Shown: positions 27,601-41,400 of the stretch, piece by piece
Position numbering within the stretch: position 1 is the first letter of the stretch
How the letters are laid out: every line of letters begins with the position of its first letter
Assembly: GCA_025267735.1 (NCBI GenBank)
Contig: CM046307.1
Location: 35,269,231 to 35,333,230 of the forward strand
Reading direction: 5' to 3'
DNA length: 64,000 bases
DNA from: Mactra quadrangularis
Taxonomy: Eukaryota > Mollusca > Bivalvia > Venerida > Mactridae
Translations under genes and position numbers: made by a program
Notes under the pieces: generated by a model
Told to the model about the DNA's origin: nothing
Seen by the model: only the letters and a program-made list of their open reading frames with translations
Databases searched by the model: none

Positions 27601-30600
27601 ACTATTTTAATGGATTCGTGGCTGACTTTTCATTTTGAAACAAAGATTTATATTTGCTGCTTCTTACTTTATGATCTTTCTCATATCAGAAGCTGCTATC
27701 ACCACATGCATTTTCTTGCAATCGTTGTATATTGGCTGTAAAACAGTACTAGCCCAGTATTGGCGACCAGGAAGTAGACAGTGATTAATCTAAGTTATAA
27801 GAACTTGTTTCATTATCGAGCTAAAATAAATAAACATAAATATTATAAAACAGTTTCCTCCTCTGTAGATAGAGAAATTGTCAACTCTTTGTGCAAGGGT
27901 AAGCAAGCTAGTGAAGATGTGTCCAATTAAGTGAGTTGTTCATCATTAACCCTTTACTGGTTGCGACATGTGTGAAAAGTAGCCATTTTTCACCTTTAGG
28001 CGCTAGATGCTCGAATTTAATTACAAATTAACTGGCAGATATGCAACTGGACTAAGTTATTTCCTTGGTGACTGTCTTTCAGAAAATGCAAGTTGAACCC
28101 CGATCCAAGTCACCATGGCAATGCTGGAGCGGCGCAAAATTGCAATTTTTGCTCTTTTTCAGCCCAAACTTTGCATTTCATTCAGAAATATTTTCTAAAA
28201 TTGAGGTCTAAAGTGCCAGAGACTGAAAACATGATTTCTTATCAGCATTTTGCGCCATTTTTCTACACTCAATGACCCCAATTATTTTCTGGCGATGAGA
28301 GGCGCTGCACCCCCGTCAAACCCCAGCAACAAAATGCAGGACCAGTTAATGATAAATAATATAAAAAATTGTGTTGACAGAAGGCAAAGATATTATACAA
28401 TAACAAATAAACCCAGTAATTCTATCTACAGCAAGTCAATGTTCAACCCAAGTACCTGTGCCAGTAACATCAACAACAACAACATCACCACCATCAACTA
28501 CAGTATCATATTATGAAGATAAAGTCTATTCTACATATATAGATATTGTTGATGATGAGTATCAATCAGACGTTATAAATGATATTATCATGGATGCATG
28601 GACTAATGCTAATGCAGGTGAAAATCTCATTTTTTATAATTTACGATCGTGATTTATTTGATTAGAATATTTGGTGAAAATATAAGGTCTTCTATTTTCA
28701 TCCAAGTGAAAATACAAACTTGAAATGACATTGCTAAACAATATAAATACAGTCGGGACTGCCTTAGCGACCCCCTGATTTCAACGACTCCCTGTCTTAT
28801 CTGACCATGTTTCAGTCCGCCCAACGCATTTTCCTATATAAATGGACTGATTTAAACGACTCCCTGTCATATGTGACAAGCGACCCTAATCGTCTGGTCC
28901 CAACTCGCTGTTTTGTCAGTATTTAACGACTTTCACACCTTTCGAATGATCGGTCAGACGTTTTTAACAACTGTTATGCTGGTCCCCCATTAAATACATC
29001 GTTGAGAACATCCCAAACAAGGGAAGTAACAACGATTACCATAACAACCGCCAACGTCAATTATTGATTACGCTCCTCCTAGTTTACACCCACAGCAAAT
29101 CAGAGCGTCGTTTCTCAACATCGAAAGTCGATTAGCCAATCAGGATCGGCAGTACGTAATGATCTAGCAGGCTCCTGTACAACGTTGCCTTGGGCAGTTT
29201 TACGACCGTGACTAGCAAATTATGTTTATGACACGTCGGCGAGGATTAAATGACACGCTTGACCCACTAATTGTACCCCTAACTTAAACAATACAATGTG
29301 CAGTCGGCCATGCGAAAGGGTAAAGGCTTGCGGAAGCGAGTTTTTCACATGTCCCCAAAACAAAGCTAGCATACCATTTTCCCCTCGTGAAATCATTTGC
29401 CGCTTATTTTATCTTAAGAAGAACAAAGTTTAATTTTAAGTTCAGTCTAAAAACGACACGTATAAAATGTCCCTTTGTTCGAAAATACGTACGCTCGATG
29501 GCGAGTAAAATTATCAAAAAAAGTGTTACTAAAAATAGATTCGTTACGTCATGGACACTATCCACGCGCTCGCTATTTGCGATTATGGTAACCAGTTCAC
29601 ACATAAATCGATACGCTTATCAGATAATAAGCAAAGCAGTCAAATTTTAGTTTACTAACAATTCCATTTGTCACGCATTGGGAACGAAACGGATAAAGTA
29701 AATTTCCGTTAACACTCCGTTCTTCGTCGAATATTATGATTGTACACTATACATGTATAATGATATATTGTGGCTATTAAATGACTGTCATTGCGGAAAC
29801 GTAAGGCGGAGCTCATGACTGATTACGAAAATAATGTTCCGGCAGAATCAAAAAGACGTCGTTATCTTACTGGAAATGAAGAAATAAATGAACTGACTTT
29901 GAAATGGGTATTAGACTTTTATTACAGATATACAGTATCTTTTAAAGAAGTCTTTTAAAATAGAGAAAGTTTTATCAAATGTATATATTTTACAAAATAA
30001 GTCTTAAGATTCATCTTAAATATATTAGATGTATACTGTTTATCAAAGTAATAAATATATAACTTATAATATCTCTGTGTCTTACTCATGTTGCTAAATT
30101 AATGTAAACACAAGTTCAGTCAAAAATAGTTGAGACTGGATTTAAAGACTCCCTGTCATATGTGACCTTTTTTGTGAAGTCCCACTCAGGGGCGTAGCTA
30201 GACGAAAATTGAATGTACTCATCATTTATCTAGGGGGATTTCGGGGGCATGCCCCCTCGGAAAATTTTTGAATTCTACATCGCTGGAGATGCGTTTTAGA
30301 GCATTTCTGGCAACTATCAGACATTTTTATGAGGTACATATTTACGAGAAAAAAATCTCAATTACCAATGAAAAGCTATAAAAATGTTAATATGTTCTTT
30401 TGTTATATGCCTCTCTCTGATATCGGGTGTTCCCCCTTGTTTTTTCTAGTGTAGAAAACGGAACCTAAGCATGACGGCATCCATTCTTTGGACGCGTTAT
30501 TAGCTTTCCAATATGCCATCTGCTTAAAGAAAAACTAAATCCGATCAGATAAAATACGAAACAGCTTACGATCGGGCTAAGTTTATGTTCTAAAGTGAAT

Positions 30601-33600
30601 TTTTAACTCTTAGATACAAAATAAAGACATGTAATAAACACATCACTCACTGACGGTGTGATAAATCGTGTATCGGACTTTCGTCGTACTTGGCGGAAAC
30701 ACCCGATCACATTCGCGGCACGCCTATTTTGAGAACTTGTGTTTCCGTCAAGTACGCATCGAGTCCGATTCAACGATTCGTATCCCATCGTCAGTTGGTA
30801 ATGTGTATAGAGTGAAATGATTAATCGTCTGAAAACTGATATTCATAAATTTTTTCCAATGGACCACTCTTTAACAGGCCAGCAGACACAAAGTTTTACG
30901 AAGTTTAAACTTTAAACACAAACGCTAGCCTGCGTTTATTTCGGAAAACTTGTCAACAATGTTTTCCGAGCTGATATGCATGTCGCGATAAATGTTCATC
31001 AGCCCCAATCCTGACATGCGCTCGGTACCCATGGTACTTCTGAGGTAGGTTTTCACTCTGCGCATAGTAGAGAAGGTGGCCGTTGACACAGGCATTACTA
31101 ATAATATAGCAAGACAGCGCCGGACATTTGGGTACAGGATCTCGTTGGCCAAACGAACACTTTCACTAAGGGAGGCTGGTGCTTCCGGGCGGTCATTGGC
31201 CAGTGCGGGATCGGTCCACCATGTCTTCCACTTCGAGCACTCTCATAGCCTAATGATGTCATTCCGGGAAAACAGTCGACAGTGATATACGTCATAGATG
31301 ACTGACGTATCAAAAGAACGTAATAGATTATCTCGCGACATAAACTTACCTTCGCAAACTGTGGTTAAAAATTAACGTAGATCTACACAAGTTTTACTGA
31401 AACTTTTTGTGTGTGGCTGTGTTGCACTTCCTAAAGAAGCGAAGGTCTGAAAAAACAACCCTTACCCGGGTGAGGCAGTACTTTTATAGCATTTTTCTCA
31501 TCTTAAACCTTTTCTATTTTTGAGGTTTAATTTCGATTTGTACGCCCGGTCGTAAAGGGAGTATGCCTGGATACGCCACTGCCACTGAAGGTCACATATG
31601 ACAGTCTCCGACTGTATATAAGAAAAAGATATCCTTAATTTTTGGTGTAAGATGGTTTAATTTTTTTAATCGTGTTTAATTGTGTTTAATACTGGATATT
31701 ATTCAAAAATGGACATATTTAGCTGTGTTGTATGCTTTGAATTCTACAACAACATGGTTCACTGTTTTAGCACACTATCAAATTTAATATTTGATCATAT
31801 GATTACCTTTGTATGTTTGTTTTATTACAGATTTAGTAGTTTCCAATATATCCTTTGATGTCAGTATATTAAGACAGACAAGTATGATTGATATTACAGG
31901 GTAAGTTTGATCAATTATATGCTTTCAAAATTATATTTTGTTTACAAATACTTTGTTCATATGTACATAGTATATTTTAATTGTGCTTAATTTGCTATTT
32001 TGTGTGATTCTTTAGGATCAAAATGAATACGGATGTCTGTGAGTACACAATATTTATCATAGCTTATAGATATAAAACAGTTCATTGTCATAGCTTACAG
32101 ACACATGAGTGAGTAAAAGATGAGGATCAGTCCATTGTTATAAATTATTGAAACAGTTTATCATAACTGATTGATAAATTATGAATGACTCTTTGCTATG
32201 AATGTTTGATGACAGGAATCAGTCAATTATTTTACTTATATCTTTGTCTGGTTTTTGGTTGTTGTTGTTTATTATATGCACCATAATTCAGACCCTTTCC
32301 CACTTTGAAAATGTACTGAATCCAGAAGTAGTCCCTCAGTATATATGTATAGAGCAATTGAAAATGATCGTCTACTATGACAGGTGCAATAATTCCTGAA
32401 ATATATACCTGTTAATCGGTCTATACTGAAGCATATGTATAACAGCTTAATTATGAGTTGAGCGTCTCATAGTCCAGTCAAAATTAAAATTTGAGGTCAG
32501 TAGAGCTCTTTACGTCATATTTTGTAATAGAATGGTATCAACTATTCAGTCACGATCCATTGTTTGTGCCAGTTGTCAGTAGAGATGTTACATCATTTTA
32601 AGTAATAGAATGGTTCTAAAGGAAAAGTTTAAAGATCGTAGTAAATGACTTTGAATGATGTCTGAATAGAGGACTTCATTTATTTCACATACAGATGCAG
32701 TAGAATAAATGTGCATGAATGATAACTTATAAGCGGCAGTTATTGAATTGTTTTAAGAATGACCCCTTTGACTTGTGGTGATTGTGTGAAAAAAATCAGT
32801 AGTGAGTTCGCCTGTCCGGTTTACCTGTTGTATTTATAGGTCGATTGTATAAAGTGGTTTGAACCGGGACAGTGCTGGTGTACCTATCAAACTAATATCA
32901 CTAAACTGTTCTTTGTGAATGAATGTTTGTTGGAGCCGGAAATTGAATTCCACATTTAAAACCCGAACAAATTCAATGCCTTCAGCGCTTTGATTTTAAT
33001 TGTGTTTAACAATGTGGAATATTGCAATGTTCGACTTGAAATGTTTAGACCAGTCCATTATTAAACATATTTAATATCTATTTATTATATATATTTCTTA
33101 TAAATATGTGGTCTTTGCCATGAATATTGTAAATGGCCAAAGGCATAGGTAATGCCGTTTTATGCCAAATAAAGATTAAATTGAATTAAAACTGAATTAC
33201 AAAATGTATTATTTCAGAGTTGATGTAATGAAGATTGACTACAGATTGAATGTAACATATTATACAGGAAAAGTTGCTGTCATACAACCTGGTGTTGGAC
33301 AGATAGAATCAGCATTGAGGAAACGACTAAATACATACATGTATATGGGAGACACATCATCCCTAATACGTTTAGATTATACATTCACATTCATGGTAGA
33401 AGGATCTAAACTGACTTCAATAAACAAAGCTAAACTTGAAGATGCTCTTTGTGTCCTGTGGTTTGACACGACAGGTAAGTTGTAACAAAACATTTTCATT
33501 AAGAAAGAATTTTCAGTCACAAAATCAACGACAGTTAAGGAGATGAATGGCCGAGTGGTAAAGACCTTGGACTGGCGCTGTGATGGTTTAAATCACATTC

Positions 33601-36600
33601 AAAGCTTGTCACTTTTCCTTTAGCAAGACACTGTTATCATACTAGCTCAGTACTGAGGGATTAGAATGTGGACTCGAAAGTGATTAATCTAATTTGTAAG
33701 AACTTATTTTACTATTGAGCTTACTACACTACATAACATAACTAATGCAATGACATAACACTTACTACAAAAACAATGCCTTCTCATTTTTTTGTAAGAT
33801 TTTAACATAATCCAATGGCTGTCAGAAAATTATTTGATATATCTAGATGCTTTATGTAGTATACCCTTGGAAAGGATAGCTGAGATTCTGGAAATGTGAC
33901 TGAATCCCTTAGAAATGAACAAACTCAGCCAATGCCCCCCCCCCCCCCCCCGGTCAGAGGTTTGCCCTTGACCCCTAGTTTGCTTGTTCATTTTCCTAAC
34001 TAGAAATCCTTGATCCGCCTATATAGGTAGTTATACATGACATTTACAAATGCTTTTAGTTAAAACCATACATATGTGTACACAGTGTATTATATTATCC
34101 TTCCTTCTTTTCAAGGTATAAATATAAATTGTAATGATCATGGTGTTGTCCAGATTATTAAAATGGAAGAATATATTGGTAACCAGGGGTAAGTTGATTT
34201 CTCATTTAACCATCATGAAAATTGTTATGTACAATTATTTAGGAGTTAACTTCTACAATACTAGCATTACATTTACTCAAAAATTGCTTTTGAGAATATT
34301 TTTTACTGAAAGTGTTTTCTTAAAATTTAGCATCTTGGTGAGTGGGCAAATAAAAATCTTATCCAGATTATAGTCTGTTCAACGTCAATCTTCAATCTGT
34401 GAAAATAAATCAATGAACATAAATCAGTGTAAATGTTTCCCTGAAAATATGAGTTGCTTTTGTTACCTACAGATTTTCATGGTGTTTGGTGACATGAAAA
34501 TTTCTTATGGACATGCATTCAACTACATCTGTATATTGTAAACCAGTTGTTAACTATTCAGATGAAGATATGTTTGTTAAAAGCTGAAATCTAGAACAAG
34601 ACCTTTCTAGGAACAGCATCAAGGTTGACTGACCTACCAGATTAGACAGAAAAAAGTATTAAAAAATAGGTGTATAAACCACCGTATCATTTCCATAACT
34701 GGTTACCTGTTCATATAATATATATTGTACATGTATTAATATTGTTCATCATTAACCAAGGTTTTTGCTACTAAAAACTACTGAACTCCTGGGGACTTAT
34801 TAATTAAATAAGTTATGTTAAAGCCCCAATATCAATTGTAACACTGTCTATGGTCTGCAAAGAAAATAGACATTTATTAGGGGTGTAACGGTTAACCAAT
34901 ATATCAGTTTATATTGCGATACGAATGTTTAACTGGTTTGTTTGAAAACTAGTAATAATCTAATTTTGCTTTAAAATGTAAAACATTTCGTCAAATAAGC
35001 AAATAACTCCCTTCAGAAATCTGTTTTAGAATATGCATTTTCTAATACATATTCAATTTTGTACAAGTTGTTCAAATATTTGGATAAGAGGTCATTTGAA
35101 ATACACATGTAAGTGTAGCGAATGCAATGTACGTGCATTAATTCATGCTTGGCATGTCTACTTACAAAACCGATAAGTATTGCAATATATTGCAATATGG
35201 TTTTGGCCAGATTGTTACATCCCCAACATTTATCTATTTCAAACTCCTCTATCAGGAAATACAAGTATCTCATAAATAGGTTCATGCTATTCATGTAATA
35301 GATGAAGTCCTGTTAAAAAAACAACAACTCTAAATTACATCATTAAGATCTAAAATGATTTGGATCATTATACATACTCAACTTTTACAAAAACATGAGT
35401 ATAGTGTGCTCTTATAAAGAATTTTTTAAGAAATGGGCACTTAGTCAAACTTAACTTAGACAGCAAAATGCTTTGAACTGTTTATTGTGTCTCTAATGGA
35501 TGTTATATTTTATTTAACTTCATGGTGGTATAACAGTTCTCATATGTTGGCTGTAAATGAATATATCTTCAAATAGTGGCTTTAAGGCCTTTGTTGTATG
35601 TGAACTTGTAATATAATGATCTCCTCTGTTTTCAGAATGGAGGTAACAAAGATATACTACTTAGTGATTCCAAATCACTTAATCTTACACCCAGGGACAG
35701 TTGTCTCCCCTGATAAAGCCGATCTCATTAGATATGCAGAAAATTCTGTCCAAGGTTTAGTTATCTATACTGGTCGATTTTCACGTAGATACAGGTTTCA
35801 TTACGACCTTTTTATAGATGATTATGTATATTCTGAGAATATTGGTGATTTTAATATAGCTATACAAGATGTGTGGAATAGTCAAGTGCCAGGTAAGATT
35901 TTCAGTTTAGAGAATTGGGCAGCATATTATCAAAAATCTTACCGTAATATAACTCAATAATATAGAAGCCCCTGTCGGTACATATTAATGATTGGCTTTC
36001 TTTTATTTTGGAGTTGTATTTTATAACACAGTTCATTTATAGGATTAATCAGTGGCAGAAAGGTCTCAGAATAGGAACCTTCTTTGTCTTAAATTAAATA
36101 TTTTAACTTAGAAATTATAAAAAAATACATGATTATGCAATAACAAAGGTGGTCTTTAAAGCAGAGTTTTACTTTAATTTCAAAATATTCAGTATTGCAT
36201 AAAAGCAGTTTTAAAACTAAAAATAGATATGTGGGTGTTTACATGTACATGTTGAATGTACAAATGAATTAGGATTTTCTAAGTGACTAGGAAACATTAA
36301 ATTTGATACATTAAATTGTTATGCAGAAATCACAAATGTGGGATATTTGATGTTAATTGTTGTATAATTGTTTTGTGATAGAGAAATGGATACTAATAAA
36401 AATTCAATTAATATTTATGTAGTAGAGGCACTTGTACTGCCTTGCCGTCGAGCGAGCGTTTATGGCCATGAGGTAGAGTGTCCACATACAACTTTGGAGG
36501 TTATGGGTCTGAATATCAGTTCAGACCATGGATTTTTATTTGGTTACATGTGGTGCCCAACATAAATAACCCACAAGTATTGTAAAAATTGTATGATTGC

Positions 36601-38425
36601 GCCCATAGATAGTCATGCACACAGACAATCAAGCTCCAAGGTTTCAAGGCCAAATTTGTGAAGGAGTCGGTATATGTAGCAGAGGTATAATTAGCATGTG
36701 TACTGCCTTGCCTTCGAGCCAGCTTTTATGACAATTTTTCAGCCTCACCATCAAATAGACACAGGAAAGTGTCAGCTTACGACTCGAGAGTTCGAGGGTT
36801 CCAATCTCAGTTCAGACCATGAATTTTTATTGGGTTACATTTAAATAATAATATTTTGTTGCAATTTACAGGCTGTAATACATCATCTAGTCATTGTATT
36901 GTCAACATCATACGTACAGAAAAATATTTTATTGAAGACAAGTAAGTCATTTACTTTTAAAGTTACTTATAGAATATAAATCAAAGGAAGTAAACTCAAT
37001 CAATATTCCTAAATAATGCATCAGTGTTCATTTAATTACTTTGCACTAACTGTTGGTCCTGTACATGATTGGTCCTGGTAAGTTGTGCACTTGTAGATCC
37101 TCAGGTCTAAATTTCTAACCCTACAAAAGGCACTGCTAGATTCCTTAAGCGAATGAGCAAAAAAGTTTAACTGCTGTAGTTTCATTTCTACCAGACGTAA
37201 ATTTTTACCTGTTAGGTGAGTATTGTTTTATACGCGATACTCAAACCCTCCTTTTGGATTTTTCCCATTTTAAAAAACAAATGGGAAATTTTCCAAATCA
37301 GATCATTGTTTCCTGTTATGTAAACAGATATCTTCAGTGGGGACAAAAGTCTAAATATAAAGATTTTAATGTTAAAAATAACACAAAGATGTTTAAAATA
37401 TAACCAGTAAAAATGTTGTTTCAAGCTTGAATCATGCCATCGATTCTGTCTTAAATACATCCAGGGACTACCACAGTGAACCAGATCTATCATGGTGACC
37501 GGCCTTCTTGGCATCTCATTAATCGAAAGTTACATTGATCTTTGTAAACTCCGTTTTCTCAAAATGTGCTGTGCATCGAGTTCAGATTAAGTAAATCAAC
37601 TTTTCAACAATAGACTCTATCAATATATAACATGCAACCACATTGTTCACTCTGAATTTATCACTGACATCTTTCGTATTCTAAGAAAGTACGATCTCCA
37701 TCATTTTTTGTATACTTACCAACGTAGTGGTGAATTCCCATCCAAATCGAAGTGGAAAAAACTGTGTAAGAACACTATTTTCAAAAATAAATCAGTTGTC
37801 TGAAAATCAACCTTGCATGCTGAACGGGACTTTGATCGATTTAGACTTGTTCATCATTCTTTGAGTTTTTGTATACTATGGACTTATTCACGATATTTTC
37901 ATCAATGTACTCAACACATGAAACTTTTAATAAAGACTCTATGCATAACTCCGAGCAAAATCCTGAAATTTGTTCAAAATGTGGAGCTTTTTATTATGAC
38001 AAACTAAACCATTGTTTATTGTATTGTACTGATACAAACGTTATGTTACAGTATAGTGCCTACACCCAGACTATATATGAACTGTTTAGTTGAGTATTCT
38101 TTGACTTTATATTTGCAGCAAGCCATGACTTGTTTTGTGCCTACTTTGTAAGTCGTTATGATAGTGAAATACAGCTCCATTTGTCCGAGCCGGACCATTT
38201 TCTATTTCTGTCCGAAAATAGTAAACTGTTATGCTCCATATTTTGGTGATAGATCATCACGATATTGTATTTACTGATCAAGTGATTGTTTTCTGTAACA
38301 ATTATTCATTCCTATATCCTTACTGTGCATTCATATATATTTTTCTCTTAATTGTCTTGTAAATATGTTTGTTTGATTTGTAATTGTTATATACTTATAT
38401 AATCTAAAATGGAGGCTTAATAAAT

Positions 38426-38456
<31 letters not shown>

Positions 38457-41400
38457 CTTGAGAAATAAAACAGAAATTATTCACAAATAAGAAACTATTT
38501 CATAAATAGTAATGATAAAGTGTTATAAAACTAACATTTGAATATTTGAGTTTTTGGGTTTTTTAGACTTTTGGCAATTTTGCCAAAAGGCTGTAGTTAT
38601 ACAACAAAAACTATGGACGATTCAAATGCCTGACCAGTTTAACCGCGGACTGATACACCTGTCTCTGATATACTATGCAGTCCGTTTTTTAGCGATAAAA
38701 GTAGTTCTGTCTAGTTTACATCAATTGATAAGTGCTTGGAAGGGGGGCAATCAAACCTCGTTAATACACTATAAGCAATATACATGTACATAGTGATCAA
38801 TGAAGTGTTAATATTGAATGCAGCAAACCAAAGGTTTACATTCCATGTTGAGAAGTTTATGTTGTAAGAGCAATACAATGATTTGTATATTGATAGTGTC
38901 TGTGTAGCTATTTAATGTAATGATACTTTGGTCATTAATTGTATTACTTGTAGTTTAAGTTGTTTTACGGTATTGTATAATAATAATACAGGTCTACAGA
39001 ATTTGTATGCTAAGTGACAAAGTGTACAGGGAAAATTGTATTTTAAGATTTTGTATGAGAAAAAGATGAAAATGAAATCTTTGTATTTTGAACTGATAGT
39101 ATTTGCCAGTAACACAGGAAGAATTAACATTTCGCCCGCATTTTTCACTGCTCAATTCATACTTGAATCTAGTCCCACTGTGTAAGGAGTATAATCATTA
39201 GTATAGATTTGTTAGGTTTCATTGTGCCCGAAAGTCTTTCTGTATTTCAATACTTTGATTTTCCTTCTCCTGTCAACATTTTTATCACCAGACTTCAAGT
39301 TTCAAGAAATAAACAAACTCCCCTAAGGCTGGAAAAATTCATCTTCACCAATCTGTTGGTTGCATATAAATGGAGATATAGAGTTCCCATTGATGTTTAT
39401 AGATAAATACCACTTGCTCCATGACTATTGGTTATAGCTGTAAAGTGGGTTAGCAAGCTTTAGCATTCAACTAGGATAGTTTGATTGCCTATTTTACTTT
39501 ATTGCAGGTCTATTATATTGTTGTTATGTTTTGTTTTTGGTTAGGTTTAATGCCGTAGCAACACATTGTATAGGTCATATCACAATGTTAAGTCAACTTA
39601 CTGTAAAGGCTAAATCTGTGGATTTTTTTCTTAGTTTCACTTTACATTATATAACTGATTGTGATATTTTCATTTTTTCAGACGTGAAGTCTATAGTCTA
39701 GTATATTATGTAACTGTTGGTACAAAGATCTGGAGTCCAATAGTAGTCTCAGCTCCAGATGACAACATTCTATCTACTGGTGTTAACATTAATAAATATA
39801 TGATGGTAAATGGTACCTCACTTCAATACAATGTCTTCATACCGATGTCAGAAATACTTCTGAGATATAGGTATCATTGGGAAGTTAACTTTGTTGGAAG
39901 AGTTGATATCCGAGATGTAAACAAATTAACACTGCAAGTCAAGAGTGCATTGGATTCTAGTCACACAAGTATGTTCTTTTATTATTCTATAAAAATCGCT
40001 GCTACATGTATTTTACCATAAATTTTGGTGTCACCCTATTCTGTTTTTATTTACCTAGCATATTGTAATGACATTTGGAGAAAAAATAAACAGTTAATAA
40101 AGCTCCAGAAAATTGCAGTTCTTTTAAAATCAAACAGTATTCACAGTGGACTAGTTCATCTGACTATGATTAAGAGCACATGGGTATGATTCCTGTGTGC
40201 GACCCTAGCATACCTTTGTACAGTTTGGCCATAAAATATTTTTGGACTATTCCCTACCTTTGCATCAAGTAGGGCAACTTCAAGTAGGGCAACTATCAGT
40301 CACTGTTGACATTATGTCTTTAGTACTGCGAAAAGGCTTGGCTCTGAAGAACAGTCAATTGATATCAGTAATATGACCAAAACATCATTGAAACCAGTGT
40401 AAACCACTATTAATTAATTAAACTATTGATTTCAAACTGGTGTAAACGACTGTAAAATTAATTATAATTAACTAAACCATTGATTTCAAACCGGTGTAAA
40501 CGACTGTAAATTATAAATGATTAAACCATTGATTTCAAACAATTTATTTATTTCAGATTTCCAGTATAAAATAGCATACAACAGAATTGTTGAAAGTTAC
40601 ACAAAATATGGGTAAGTTATAGACCTAGCTTCATCTTAATGCAACATATCTCTAAATCCATCTTTCATAACTCTTCAAGAGGCCAAAATGTGCATTTTAA
40701 CAGGTCATTATCAGTTAGAGCAAAATGCCAACAATCTTATACCCAGAGGTTATAAAGATTCTCTTTTTGGAATTTCCAACCTTTTTATGTGTATTTTTGT
40801 AAAGAAAAAAGAAAACAAACTCTGATTTTTTTTCACTATGCGTTTTGTCATTTATTAGTCTTCACATATGTCAGAAATCTTGCTTTGGAAAAAGTTAGTC
40901 TTCAGTTTTGGCTGATAAGATTCTTACGTCAGCCCATTCAGAACACTTCAACCATTCATTGAATAAATAATCTCAAAAAAATTCTTGTTGTGAATTCACA
41001 AGGTTTGGTAAAGATTTAAATTTCATGGACTAAAACAAGACAATAATTATGACCTAAATGATTACCGGTACATGTATGTATTGTTAACTTCTACACCCTT
41101 TAAAGCAAATTTTTTAGGCATGTGATGCACAAGTAGTTCCAAAATGGCACCTTGATATGTCTGAGCTTAATCATAATAAATCGCTGAGGATAACCTATAT
41201 TTAAAAAGCTAGGGGAAAGTTTCAATTTGTTTCCAAATCTATTTTCAGTGATATGGTTTCTACAATGATTTTCTTCCTGTATGAATCGACCAATCAGGTC
41301 AAAGTAATTGATGCTAGGTCCATCACCATGGTAACAGACATTGTTTTAGATCAATGGTTTAAAACACATGAAGTATTGTATGGAAGTAATGTACCATACT

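Larger units (their letters stand above)
30187..31581 (-). mobile_element. inner hAT element remnant
   Basis: Bounded by CAGGGGCGTAGC and GATACGCCACTG, inverted ends typical of hAT elements, and contains a hAT transposase C-terminal remnant on the minus strand. It appears inserted inside the larger element. Confidence 0.55.
28750..31614. mobile_element. nested hAT-like insertion
   Basis: Starts CAGTCGGGACTG and ends CAGTCTCCGACTG, so the ends are inverted repeats of about 13 bases with the CAG...CTG termini usual for hAT elements. Sub-terminal words such as 'ctgtcatatgtgac' recur near both ends and at 28.86 and 30.15 kb. Flanking 8-mers (TATAAATA and TATATAAG) are not identical, so the target duplication is unproven. 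It lies in the intron between the transition exon and D1. Confidence 0.5.

Noticed and set aside
29387..29650. 87-residue open frame in the hAT region
   Set aside because: No recognisable transposase motif and it lies between repeat blocks; likely chance.
32202..32399. Small frame with a membrane-like hydrophobic run
   Set aside because: No acceptor or donor in phase with D1 and E1 and no paralogue; composition of a T-rich intron explains the hydrophobicity.
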